Source: Hymenobacter psychrotolerans DSM 18569 (GTDB lineage Bacteria; Bacteroidota; Bacteroidia; Cytophagales; Hymenobacteraceae). Taken from it: 64,000 nucleotides of DNA. Below are positions 1-8,224 of the stretch, one piece after another. The notes below the pieces were generated by a model. That model had not been told where the DNA came from. It made no database searches and saw only the letters and a program-made list of their open reading frames with translations. The stretch spans positions 87,596 to 151,595 of the forward strand of contig NZ_FRAS01000010.1 of the NCBI RefSeq assembly GCF_900142395.1, given 5' to 3'. A program made the position numbers and the translations under genes. Each line of letters opens with the position of its first letter. The first letter of the stretch is position 1.

Positions 1-35
1 CTATCCGGGAGCTGAAGCGGGCAATCCTCGTTACC

Positions 36-827
36 TTATCCTTCCAGCCAGCTTTTCACGGCGCCGGCCTTCTCGCGGCTCACCAGCACTTCCTCGCTGG
101 GAGCGGGCTGTAGGTCCAGCAGCAGCTTGCCGTTGAAGTGCGGGTGCAGGCGCTGCACGGCGGGCAGCTGCGCAATAAACTGGCGGTTGAGACGGAAAAA
201 CTGGCGCGGGTCGAGCAGGGTTTCCAACTGTTCCAGCGTGTAGTCCACCACGAAGCGCCGGCCGTCGGTGGTGGCGAGGGTGGTGGTTTCGTGGCGGCTC
301 TGAAACCAGGCCACCTGCGCAGCCTGCACCGGTAGCAGCTGCTCGCCGCTGCGCACCAGAAACCGGGCTTTGTAATGCTGCTCGGCGCGGGGTAGCGCAT
401 CGAGCAGACGCTCCAGACGGTGCGCGGTAGTGTCCGGGGCTGATGGCAGCGCGGCGCTGGCGGGAGCTGGCGCGCGCCATTCGTGCAGCTTGGTGAGGGC
501 CGCCTGCAGCTCGGTCAGCTTCACGGGTTTCAGCAGGTAGTCTATACTATTGGCCTTGAACGCCCGGATGGCGTAGGCGTCGTAGGCAGTCGTGAAAATG
601 ACCGGGCTACGCACTACAGTCTGCTCAAACACTTCCAGACTGAGGCCGTCGGCCAGCTGAATGTCGCTCATAATCAGGTTGGGGGCGGAGTTGGAGTCCA
701 GCCAGGCCAGCGCCCCGGCTACGCTGTCGAGCACGGCCAGCACCTGGGCATCGGGGGCGGCCTGGCGCAGCAGGCGCTGCAGCCGCTCGGCGGCCGGGTA
801 CTCGTCTTCGAGCAGCAATACGGTCAT
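36..827 (-). CDS. LytTR-family response regulator
   Basis: Response regulator of 263 residues. An N-terminal receiver domain (about 1-115) has the acidic pair in LLLEDE and a phosphoacceptor Asp near residue 55 (IMSDIQL). A C-terminal LytTR DNA-binding domain (about 155-263) contains the family signature FFRLNRQF. The start used is the ATG at 827, giving MTVLLLEDE; a GTG two codons upstream is also possible. It lies downstream of and on the same strand as the sensor kinase at 1052-2107, separated by 225 bp that hold a palindromic repeat, so the two are probably a cognate pair that acts on transcription of unknown targets. Class is seen directly; the partner assignment is inferred from position. 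Confidence 0.93.
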   Translation of the reverse strand: MTVLLLEDEYPAAERLQRLLRQAAPDAQVLAVLDSVAGALAWLDSNSAPNLIMSDIQLADGLSLEVFEQTVVRSPVIFTTAYDAYAIRAFKANSIDYLLKPVKLTELQAALTKLHEWRAPAPASAALPSAPDTTAHRLERLLDALPRAEQHYKARFLVRSGEQLLPVQAAQVAWFQSRHETTTLATTDGRRFVVDYTLEQLETLLDPRQFFRLNRQFIAQLPAVQRLHPHFNGKLLLDLQPAPSEEVLVSREKAGAVKSWLEG

Positions 828-913
828 GAACACGGAGAATAGTAGGATGGGAAGATACTATGTCTAAAGTAGCCCCTGAAAGTCCATCGGTAGCTGGGCA
901 AGCGTTTCTTTAG

Positions 914-1009
914 AACGTCCTGCTGAGCTGGTCGTGGAATCTCGCTGGTATGATAATTACCATCGCAACCTCAGCACGCGAGATTCCTCGGTAAGCTCGG
1001 AATGACGGG
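914..1009. repeat. Dispersed palindromic element, copy A
   Basis: Imperfect inverted repeat between the response regulator and kinase genes. The left end reads CGTCCTGCTGAGCT and the right end AGCTCGGAATGACG; inner arms pair GGAATCTCGC with GCGAGATTCC. It is related to the copies at 5861, 15406, 21990, 30961 and 51221. Confidence 0.7.
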
Positions 1010-1051
1010 GGATTGATGGCATTCTGATTAAGATGTTCGCATATCCCTGAC

Positions 1052-2107
1052 TTACCACGCCGGAAGTAGCGGCAGCCGCACCCGGAACCAGCCGTTTTCT
1101 GTGCGCACTTCCACCGGCTGTGGTGCCCGGAGCAGCTCGTAGCGGTGGCGCACGTTGCGCAGGCCGGTGCCGGTACCGGGCGCCAAACCTGCCGTGCGCG
1201 GGCGCAGGGTGTTTTCTACGGTGAAATAGCCGGTTTTCGGGTCGGCAGAGAGGCGCAGCTCCAGCGGAAACTCCCGCGACGCAACGTTGTGCTTGAGGGC
1301 ATTTTCCACGAGCAGCTGCACGCTGAGCGGGGCCACGCGGGCTGCCAGCGCAGCCGGCGAAACGGTGGTCGTCACGCGCAGGTTGTCGCGGAAGCGTACT
1401 TTGTGCAGGGCCAGGTAGGTATCCACGAACTCCAGTTCCTCGCTCAGCGGCACCGTGGCCGCAGTGCGGGCCAGCAGCACGTAGCGGTACACGTCGGCCA
1501 GCTGCTCCACATACTGCTGGGCCGGCTCGTTTTCGGGCTCGATGAGGGCCGACAGCGTGTTGAGCGAGTTGAACAGAAAGTGCGGGTCGAGCTGGCTTTG
1601 CAGGGCTTCGAGCTGGCTGCGGGTGCCGGCGATTTGCAGCTGGTCGGCGCGGCGCATGTCCCGGACCCATTGCTGAAACAGGTGCTGGCTTTCGTAGATG
1701 AGCTGAATAATCACCGTGGGCACCATGTTCAGCCCGAACTCAGGCAGGAAGCGGCCGATAGACACGGGAAAAGTGCCCCCCTGCGACCAGGCCGACAGCA
1801 CCCCGATGCCGAGCGTGACGAGGGCCGTGATGAGGATATTCAGCAACGCCAGCCACCACAGCCGCCGCGTGGTTTGCTCTACGTGCGGAAAGCGCCGCAG
1901 CAGCGCCCGCCACAGCGCCCGGCCCGCCAGCCAGAACGTAGCCGTAATCACCATCGACAGCGCCCAGCCCACCAGCGCCTCCGTGGTGGAGCGCACCTGC
2001 AGCAAGCCCCGGGGCAGCAGCGCCAGCAACGCCAGCACCGGAATGCCGATCAGCAGAAACCACCGGTCGTTGATGAAGGTGATGGGGCGTTCGGCGGGCA
2101 GGGGCAT
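1052..2107 (-). CDS. LytS/YehU-type sensor histidine kinase
   Basis: Membrane sensor kinase of 351 residues. Four hydrophobic segments (about 15-35, 45-65, 85-107, 118-140) are followed by a coiled linker and the His_kinase domain of the LytS type, with the phosphoacceptor in DPHFLFNSLNTL (His near 175) and an ATPase part containing NALKHN and GTGLRNVRHR. It would phosphorylate the LytTR regulator encoded just downstream. Its start lies 11 bp after the stop of the alpha/beta hydrolase gene, so the two are likely co-transcribed. There is no periplasmic sensing domain, so the stimulus is probably sensed within the membrane; the ligand is unknown. Confidence 0.93.
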   Translation of the reverse strand: MPLPAERPITFINDRWFLLIGIPVLALLALLPRGLLQVRSTTEALVGWALSMVITATFWLAGRALWRALLRRFPHVEQTTRRLWWLALLNILITALVTLGIGVLSAWSQGGTFPVSIGRFLPEFGLNMVPTVIIQLIYESQHLFQQWVRDMRRADQLQIAGTRSQLEALQSQLDPHFLFNSLNTLSALIEPENEPAQQYVEQLADVYRYVLLARTAATVPLSEELEFVDTYLALHKVRFRDNLRVTTTVSPAALAARVAPLSVQLLVENALKHNVASREFPLELRLSADPKTGYFTVENTLRPRTAGLAPGTGTGLRNVRHRYELLRAPQPVEVRTENGWFRVRLPLLPAW

Positions 2108-2118
2108 GCAGCGGGCAG

Positions 2119-3066
2119 TTAGCGCGGAAGTTTCTGCACGAAGCTAACCACCGCCTGCCGGAACGCCGCCGGCTGCTCCAGAAACGGGTTGTGCTTGCCA
2201 GGCAGCGTCACGGTCTGCAGCTTCTGAAACCGGAACGTAGTAGGCGTGGCGCCCGTGGTGCGGTCGTCCTGGCCCACGATGTTCAGCACGGGCATGGTGA
2301 GCCTGGCGGTGGCGGGCACGTAATCCTGGCCATAGTCAGGAAGCCGGCCGCTGAACACCTGCGTGGCAAAGTCCTGATTGGCTGCTACCGCCCGGCTAAC
2401 GCGGCTGGCGCGGGCGGCCAGGGAGTCGTGGGAAAACTGCAGCTGCCAGGAGAGTTTCTGTTGTTGCAGGGCGCCCATCATCATGCCTACGCGCTGCATG
2501 GTGGGCAACGTGGGGCTGGGCTGCGCGGCGGCGGGCAGCAGCGAGTTACCGTATTGCAGCATGCTTTCCAGCGAAGCGGGCGGGTTCAGCACGGCATTCA
2601 CCAGCACCAGCGCCTGCACCCGTTCGGGGTGCTGCGTGGCGTAGGCCGTGGCAATAGTGCCCCCGAACGAATGCGCCAGCACCACCCATTTTTCCAGCCC
2701 GAGGTGCTGCCGCAGCTCTTCCAGATCCTGCACCATGCGCGTCATGGAGTAGTTGCGGCTTTTAGAGCTGGCCGAGCGGCCGCTGCCGCGCTGGTCGAAG
2801 TATACCATGCGCAGCTTGTCTTCGAGGCGGTTGCCGCCCAGCTTTTCAAACGAGTAGCTGCCCGCGCCCGGTCCGCCGTGCACATACACGCACGGCGTGC
2901 CCTGGCCCGCTACCTGCACAAACAGCTGCACCGAATCGGAAGTGAGCAGGGTAGTGGGGCCGTTGGTGAGCTTGCCGGGCCGAAGCTGGGCGGAAGCAGA
3001 AACCGCCGTCAGCAGCAGGCCGAAGCCCAGCAGCAGGAGGCGAAAAGCAGAGTACAGACGAAACAT
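2119..3066 (-). CDS. Secreted alpha/beta hydrolase (prolyl-aminopeptidase-like)
   Basis: Alpha/beta hydrolase of 315 residues with a signal peptide (hydrophobic core 10-25, AQ cleavage near 27). The oxyanion motif HGGPGAGS, the DQRGSGRS stretch and the nucleophile elbow AHSFGG (Ser about 133) place it with the proline iminopeptidase/haloperoxidase-like hydrolases. VGQDDRT and GKHNPF near the C-terminus supply the likely catalytic Asp and His. Export argues for a periplasmic peptide or ester substrate; the exact substrate cannot be read from the sequence. It sits between membrane-protein genes and the sensor kinase in one minus-strand run. A TATCTTCC -7-like element lies at 3091-3098. Confidence 0.88.
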   Translation of the reverse strand: MFRLYSAFRLLLLGFGLLLTAVSASAQLRPGKLTNGPTTLLTSDSVQLFVQVAGQGTPCVYVHGGPGAGSYSFEKLGGNRLEDKLRMVYFDQRGSGRSASSKSRNYSMTRMVQDLEELRQHLGLEKWVVLAHSFGGTIATAYATQHPERVQALVLVNAVLNPPASLESMLQYGNSLLPAAAQPSPTLPTMQRVGMMMGALQQQKLSWQLQFSHDSLAARASRVSRAVAANQDFATQVFSGRLPDYGQDYVPATARLTMPVLNIVGQDDRTTGATPTTFRFQKLQTVTLPGKHNPFLEQPAAFRQAVVSFVQKLPR

Positions 3067-3102
3067 GGTGTAGGAGAGAGAGGTGGAGAGGGAAGATAAA
3101 GA

Positions 3103-3969
3103 CTAGTGGCCGGCCAGCAGCGGCACGCCGCGCAGAGCCTGCTGAAACAGCAGCGCTACCAAACCGGCGTAGGCGGCGGCGCCCAGCCACGTGAGCAGCA
3201 CGGCGCGGCGCGGCAGCCGGCGGCTCAGCCACCAGCCCAGCAGCGGCACCACCTGCAGGCTGTGCAACCCCAGAAAATGGGCAATGCGCAGGTCGCCGGC
3301 GCGGGTGCTCCAGCCCAGGCCGGGCAGACCGGCACCGCCGTCGGGGGAGCCTACCGTGTGCTGGTTGAGGTGAATCATCATGCCGCCCAGCAGGCTGCCC
3401 GCCAGAAACAGCAGCAGCCCCAGGCGCACGCCCCACACGTAGCCGGCCGGGCCCTGTGGCCGGTGCCGCCACACCAGATACACCGCCCACGCCGTCAGGG
3501 CCGTGTTCAGCATAATCATCAGGCCCATCAGCTGAAACACACCGGCATCGAAGGCGCTGGCAATGTTGAAGTGCGAGGTGGTGCCGCGGGCTGCCTGCAC
3601 GAACACGCACGCCTGCTCAGCCACCATGCTCAGGGCCACGCCGCCGCTCAGCCAGCGCACTGCGCGCTGCACCTGCGCCGGCAGCGCCCCCAGCAGCCAG
3701 CCCAGCGTCCAGACGAAGGCAATAACCGACAAGCTGAACTTGATGGGCTTGATCCAGACGGGCAGGCCCGTTACCTGGCGGGCATCAAACGGCAGCAGCG
3801 CCAGCGCCAGCAGCAGCAGCGCCACGTTCAGCCAGCCCGTAGCCGACAGCGCGGGATTCAGGCGGTGCAGCTGCCGCAGCCATTGCGCGGCCTGCCCCAG
3901 CCAGGAGCCGGCCGCAGCAGGCGCGGCCGCGTGCCCCGGATTCGTTTTCAGAAGCGGAAAAGTAGTCAT
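3103..3969 (-). CDS. Polytopic membrane protein, function unknown
   Basis: Integral membrane protein of 288 residues with about seven predicted hydrophobic helices and no soluble domain. The ATG at 3969 (MTTFPLL) is preferred over upstream in-frame starts because those would overlap the preceding gene in the same operon. The motif GLPVWIKPIKFSLS in the second helix region is distinctive, but I do not recognise a named family. The gene lies 23 bp after the ABA4-like gene and 36 bp before the alpha/beta hydrolase, so co-transcription is likely. Confidence 0.75.
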   Translation of the reverse strand: MTTFPLLKTNPGHAAAPAAAGSWLGQAAQWLRQLHRLNPALSATGWLNVALLLLALALLPFDARQVTGLPVWIKPIKFSLSVIAFVWTLGWLLGALPAQVQRAVRWLSGGVALSMVAEQACVFVQAARGTTSHFNIASAFDAGVFQLMGLMIMLNTALTAWAVYLVWRHRPQGPAGYVWGVRLGLLLFLAGSLLGGMMIHLNQHTVGSPDGGAGLPGLGWSTRAGDLRIAHFLGLHSLQVVPLLGWWLSRRLPRRAVLLTWLGAAAYAGLVALLFQQALRGVPLLAGH

Positions 3970-3992
3970 GGCAGCAGCGGGTGTAAGGTGAG

Positions 3993-4445
3993 TTACTGAA
4001 CCGAAGACGAGGAATCGGTGGGGCGGTAGAAGCGCCGCACCAGCGCGTAGAGCAACAGCCCCACCGGCCCCAGCAGAAACGTGAGCAGCAAACACGGCAC
4101 CAGCAGCAGGTGCGGCACCCCGCGCCGCCGCGCATCCAGGCTTTCCCAGATACCGATGCCCATATCAAAGCACAGGTAGTGCACCCAGCCGGCCAGCAGC
4201 GCCCACGGGTTGCGGAACAGCGCCGCCACGTCCTGCAGCGAGCTGAAACCGCCTTCCGAGGCGTGCGGCCCCAGGTAGTGGCTGCCAATCAGCAGAGCGT
4301 AGGTGGCGGCCAGCACCAGCGGCAGCGCCCCGCTCAGCACCACGCGGCGCGTGACGCTCCAGCGCGGCGCCAGTAGCAGCAGCGCCCAGCCCAACAGAGC
4401 CAGCGGGTTGGCCAGGGTAAACAGGAAGTCGGGGGTGAGAGGCAT
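3993..4445 (-). CDS. ABA4-like membrane protein (DUF4281)
   Basis: Small membrane protein of 150 residues, four hydrophobic segments. The sequence LGWALLLLAP near the start, the GGFSSLQDV loop, and WVHYLCFDM with GIWESLDAR match the ABA4-like (DUF4281) family, whose plant member is needed for neoxanthin formation; the bacterial role is not established. Start is the ATG at 4445 (MPLTPDFLF), which gives a full-length family member. It is the first gene of the minus-strand run that ends in the two-component pair. Confidence 0.8.
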   Translation of the reverse strand: MPLTPDFLFTLANPLALLGWALLLLAPRWSVTRRVVLSGALPLVLAATYALLIGSHYLGPHASEGGFSSLQDVAALFRNPWALLAGWVHYLCFDMGIGIWESLDARRRGVPHLLLVPCLLLTFLLGPVGLLLYALVRRFYRPTDSSSSVQ

Positions 4446-4608
4446 GAAACAGGCGCTGATTGATGTTCCGAAACTACGCATTGCCTGCACGCCGCGCCCT
4501 CCTAAAAACGGTGAACCGTAGCGGCGCAGCGGCCAGCCGGCGGCAGCGGCCGGTGAGGCATACGGCCCGGCGGGCTGCGGGCTGAACAACTTACCCGGCA
4601 TCTGCGCG

Positions 4609-4616
4609 TACCTTGC
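4609..4616 (+). promoter_or_regulatory. Bacteroidetes-type -7 element (TACCTTGC)
   Basis: TACCTTGC resembles TAnnTTTG and lies only 3 nt before the GTG at 4620. If used, the transcript would be leaderless or nearly so. Confidence 0.4.
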
Positions 4617-4619
4617 GCC

Positions 4620-5348
4620 GTGGTACTGCTGTTTCGATACGGGTGGCGGCCGGCGCTGCTGGCTCTGGGGCTGGGGCTGAACCTGCCCGGCCTGGCGCGG
4701 CCCGCCCAGCAACCCCCATTCCAAACCACCGCCGACGACAGCGTGACCGTGCCCGTGCGCCAGCCGCACCGCCGCCCGGTGTTTCAGCTGGACATTCGCA
4801 ACTCCATTATCAACCATCAGCTCGTGACCGTGCCGGGCCTGAAGCTGGGCATAGAATGGCGGGGCCGGCTGCGTACGGGGCTGGGCGTGTACCTGCTCAG
4901 CAACGGCATTCCCTCGCGCCAGCCCGTGCCGTCGGAGCTGCCGGCTGCTACCGTTTCGGAGCTGCGGCTGCGCTACGTGGCCGGCTACGGCGAGTACGTA
5001 GTGCTGGGCAACCCGCGCTGGGAGCTGGCCACGCAGCTGCAGATCGGGGTCGGGAAAACCTACGCCCGCTACGCCCTGCCCGACGGCAACCTGCTTCGCT
5101 CTCCCAAAAAAGTCATCTGGCTGGTTGAGCCCTCGCTCATGGCCCAGATGCGGGTGTACCGCTGGCTGGCCCTCGGTACGGGCGTGGGCTGGCGCCAGCC
5201 CGTGTTCATCAACCGCTTTACGCAGCGCGAGCTGAACGGCCCGGTGTTCTACGGCCGCGTCAAACTGTCCCTCGGCGACGTGTATAAGGTGATGCGGGGC
5301 CGCCAGCGCCTGTTCACGCAGCAGGGCCTGCGCCGCGCCGACTGGTAG
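4620..5348 (+). CDS. Hypothetical exported protein
   Basis: Predicted exported protein of 242 residues. The N-terminus (GTG start) carries a positively charged stretch and a hydrophobic core (LLALGLGLNLPGLARPA) typical of a signal peptide. The rest alternates polar and hydrophobic residues and ends in a beta-rich region with repeated aromatic residues, which fits a small outer-membrane beta-barrel or periplasmic protein, but no family is recognised. It is transcribed divergently from the ABA4-like gene and ends just before a bidirectional terminator. Confidence 0.7.
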   Translation: MVLLFRYGWRPALLALGLGLNLPGLARPAQQPPFQTTADDSVTVPVRQPHRRPVFQLDIRNSIINHQLVTVPGLKLGIEWRGRLRTGLGVYLLSNGIPSRQPVPSELPAATVSELRLRYVAGYGEYVVLGNPRWELATQLQIGVGKTYARYALPDGNLLRSPKKVIWLVEPSLMAQMRVYRWLALGTGVGWRQPVFINRFTQRELNGPVFYGRVKLSLGDVYKVMRGRQRLFTQQGLRRADW

Positions 5349-5384
5349 CGCCCTCCTCTGTCAAGATGATTGCCTGGAGCTATT

Positions 5385-5433
5385 AAAGCAGCAAGCCCCC
5401 ATCCCGCTGAACGGAATGGGGGCTTGCTGCTTT
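5385..5433. terminator. Bidirectional intrinsic terminator
   Basis: Perfect 18-bp inverted repeat (5385-5402 with 5416-5433) with A-rich and T-rich outer ends, placed between convergent genes ending at 5348 and 5457. Confidence 0.85.
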
Positions 5434-5456
5434 CAGGATCAGGGCGGGGAGTACGG

Positions 5457-5825
5457 CTAGGGCTTGCTCACGTTCACGCCCTGCGAGGAGCGAAGGCGGC
5501 GCAGCATGAAAAACTGCTCCTTGTTGCGCAGGTTGCCCTGGGCCACGTCGCCGTACACCTGCACCACGTCCCAGCCCAAAGAGCCCATGTAGTTGAGGGC
5601 GCTGATGTGGGTGGCAAACACCTGCAGCTTGCCGGCTTCCAGCTTGGAGAGCGAGCCGCCGCCCAGCTTCTCGGGCCCAAATCCGAAATCCACGAACACG
5701 TCACCGCTTTTCAGGTGCAGCTCACAGTATTCATAGCGGGCAGCGGGGCTGCTGGTTTGGGCGTGCAGCGCCGGAGAAGCCAGCAGCAACGCCAGCAGAA
5801 GCAGGCAGGCGGAAAGGTATTTCAT
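5457..5825 (-). CDS. Exported DUF4177-like hypothetical protein
   Basis: 122 residues with a clear signal peptide (MKYLSACLLLLALLL, cleavage after HAQ near 23). The mature part has YEYCELHLKS, then LNYMGSLGWDVVQVYG and FFMLRR, a layout like the DUF4177 family in which a short beta-strand region is followed by an aligned LN..G..GW..V motif. It would act in the periplasm; role unknown. A TACCTTTT element about 40 bp upstream may be its promoter. Confidence 0.75.
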   Translation of the reverse strand: MKYLSACLLLLALLLASPALHAQTSSPAARYEYCELHLKSGDVFVDFGFGPEKLGGGSLSKLEAGKLQVFATHISALNYMGSLGWDVVQVYGDVAQGNLRNKEQFFMLRRLRSSQGVNVSKP

Positions 5826-5860
5826 GCAGAGGTTGGTTGTGATGGGAGAAGAAAAGGTAG

Positions 5861-5937
5861 GTCATCCTGGGCTTGCGAAGGACCTTGTTACGTGCACGGC
5901 TCTGCCGTGGCAGGGTCTTTCGCAGACTCAGAATGAC
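5861..5937. repeat. Dispersed palindromic element, copy B
   Basis: Ends are GTCATCCTGGGCTTGCGAAG and CTTTCGCAGACTCAGAATGAC, inverted relative to each other; an inner hairpin pairs CACGGC with GCCGTG. It lies between two minus-strand genes. Confidence 0.75.
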
Positions 5938-5952
5938 ACGCTGAATTATCGG

Positions 5953-8109
5953 CTAGTTGTAGTTCGGCAGCAGGCGGTATTTGCGGCCGTACTCCAGCAT
6001 CTGCTGGGCGAAGCTGGTGGGATATTCCACCTTCACGTCCACGATTCTGCCGTCCTGCTCCACCGGCACCAGCCGCGGCTGAATGAAGCCGGCGTAGGGC
6101 GCAATGTTAAGCGTAGCGTAGCGGGCCAGCACTTCCTTGTGCAGCACGGGGTCCACTTTCACGCCGTAGGTTTCGATGAGGGATTTGCCGGCCGCGTAGT
6201 CGCCTTCGCTCGTGATGCGCTGCAGCTCGCGCAGCAGCTGCCCAAACAGGCCGCGCAGCTTGGTGTAGTCGTTGACGCGGAAGTAGGTTTTGCCGTCGCG
6301 GGTCAGCTTTTCCACTACGTTTTCGGCCTTGCCTTTCTCGAACACCCACTTGGCCACCAGCTGGCGGTTGCGCATGTGGGCTTCCTCCACGGTTTCGCCC
6401 AGCTGCAGGCGCACGAGCTGGGTCATCAGGCCGTTGCGCATGTAGTTGTCGTACTCAGCTTTGGCCACGTCGGGCGAGGGCACCACACCCAACTGCTGGA
6501 GCTTGGCATCGGGCAGGTAGTAGAGGGCCACCAGGTCGGCGCGGGCTTCTTCCAGGGCCGAGGCGTAGCTTTTCAGCGTTTCCTTGGGCGTGCCCACGCC
6601 CTTGTTGATCTGGCCCGAAGCGTGCCCGATTACCTCGTGCATGTCGGTGTGGAGCTTGCCGGCCAGGCCCGCGTACTGGCGGGCGCGCTGCATTTCGGCT
6701 TCATCGTAGGCAAACTCCTCCAGCATCCCGCCCGCGTCGGCGGCGCCGTAGGCATCCACAATGTTGCCCAGGTTCACCGATTTCGAGCCGTGCTCTTTCC
6801 GAATCCAGTTGGCGTTGGGCAGGTTGATGCCGATGGGCGTGCTGGGCGCGGCGTCGCCGGCTTCCACCACCGTCGTAATCACCTTGGCCGTGATGCCCAC
6901 CACGTTTTTCTTTTTGTGCTCGGGCTTGATAGGCGAGTTGTCCTCGAACCACTGCGCCTCGTCGCCGATGGCCTTGATGCGCTTGGTGGCTTCCAGATCC
7001 TTGAACGACACCACCGACTCGTAGGAGGCGCGGTAGCCCAGCGGGTCGCCGTACACCTCAATAAAGCCGTTCACCACGTCGGTCAATGACTTGGTGTCGT
7101 GCACCCAGGCAATATTGTACTCGTCCCACTTCTTCAGGTCGCCGGACTGGTAGTATTCCACCAGCTTCTGCAAGGCCAGCTTCTGCTCGGGCGTTTCGGC
7201 CACTTCCACGGCCTTGTTCAGCCAGAGCACCACCTGCTTGAGGGCGCGGCCATACATGCCTTCGGTGCGCCACACCCGCTCCTGCACCACACCCTGCTTG
7301 TCCTTCACCAGCTTCGAGTTGAGGCCGTAGGAAATGGGCTGCGGGTCTTTGGGGTTGATTTTCTTCTTGTAGTACGCCTCGGCTTCGGCCTGGCTCACGC
7401 CTTCGTAGAAGTTCATGGCCGACGTCTTGAGCAGGTCCTTGCCGGCTTCCTGGTTTACGCGCTTGGCCGCCACGTTCGGGTCGAACAGAATGGGGGTCAT
7501 CGTGGCCACAAACTGGTTTACCGATTCGCCTTTTTCCAGCGGCAGCAGCTTGGAGTCGGTAGCGAAAATCAGCTCCTTAAAGTAAGCCGGCGTGCACTCG
7601 GGCACAAACTTGCGGGTGCTGTAGTGGTGATGGATGCCGTTGCTGAACCACACGCGCTTGGCGTAGGTGGCAAAGCCGTTGGCGTGCCCGATCTGCTGCT
7701 GGTTGGTGCTGGCCGTGCGGCGCTCCTCGTTGGCGGCCCACACGGCTTCCAGCGTGCGCAGCACGCGCAGGTTGTGCTTGTAGTTCTGGTCGTAGATGAT
7801 GTCGCGCCCGCTCAATGCTGCCTCGTACAGGTAGTAGAGCAGCTCTTTCTGCTGCGCGCTCAGGGCCTCGAAGCCGGGCACCTGGTAGCGCAGAATGCGC
7901 ACATCGGCAAATTGCTCGCTTACTACTCTGAACGGCGGCGCGGTGGGGGCAGCCGGGGCGGTAGCGGTGCTGAGCTGGCCCATGGCCTCAGTGGTAGCCG
8001 TGCCAACGGCGGCGGTGGGAGAGGTAGTGGTGCTGGAAGTGCTGGCACAGCCGCCGCCAAGCTGGGAAGCCAGCAGCAGCGCCGCCACGGAAATACGGGT
8101 ACGCTTCAT
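5953..8109 (-). CDS. Dipeptidyl-peptidase III-type metallopeptidase (family M49), exported
   Basis: 718 residues from the ATG at 8109 (MKRTRIS), chosen over an ATG 12 codons upstream because it begins a signal peptide. A Cys after LGGG near residue 24 may be lipidated, although the lipobox is weak. The zinc site is the six-residue HEVIGH (about residue 490) followed some 30 residues later by EEARAD, the pair of motifs diagnostic for family M49. These enzymes remove dipeptides from short peptides. The zinc ligands are intact. Location is periplasmic or outer-membrane anchored by prediction. Confidence 0.9.
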   Translation of the reverse strand: MKRTRISVAALLLASQLGGGCASTSSTTTSPTAAVGTATTEAMGQLSTATAPAAPTAPPFRVVSEQFADVRILRYQVPGFEALSAQQKELLYYLYEAALSGRDIIYDQNYKHNLRVLRTLEAVWAANEERRTASTNQQQIGHANGFATYAKRVWFSNGIHHHYSTRKFVPECTPAYFKELIFATDSKLLPLEKGESVNQFVATMTPILFDPNVAAKRVNQEAGKDLLKTSAMNFYEGVSQAEAEAYYKKKINPKDPQPISYGLNSKLVKDKQGVVQERVWRTEGMYGRALKQVVLWLNKAVEVAETPEQKLALQKLVEYYQSGDLKKWDEYNIAWVHDTKSLTDVVNGFIEVYGDPLGYRASYESVVSFKDLEATKRIKAIGDEAQWFEDNSPIKPEHKKKNVVGITAKVITTVVEAGDAAPSTPIGINLPNANWIRKEHGSKSVNLGNIVDAYGAADAGGMLEEFAYDEAEMQRARQYAGLAGKLHTDMHEVIGHASGQINKGVGTPKETLKSYASALEEARADLVALYYLPDAKLQQLGVVPSPDVAKAEYDNYMRNGLMTQLVRLQLGETVEEAHMRNRQLVAKWVFEKGKAENVVEKLTRDGKTYFRVNDYTKLRGLFGQLLRELQRITSEGDYAAGKSLIETYGVKVDPVLHKEVLARYATLNIAPYAGFIQPRLVPVEQDGRIVDVKVEYPTSFAQQMLEYGRKYRLLPNYN

Positions 8110-8171
8110 GAAACTACGTGCAGGAAAGGAACAGCCGCAAAGCAACGGATTATTTCCCGATGTCGGGACGA

Positions 8172-8206
8172 AAAAGCCGTTGCCCCGGTCCGGAACAACG
8201 GCTTTT
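8172..8206 (-). terminator. Intrinsic terminator after the PKD/T9SS protein gene
   Basis: AAAAGCCGTTG (8172-8182) pairs with CAACGGCTTTT (8196-8206). It lies between the stop at 8225 and the start of the next minus-strand gene at 8109. Confidence 0.7.
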
Positions 8207-8224
8207 GTGCCGGGCCGCGCCGCG

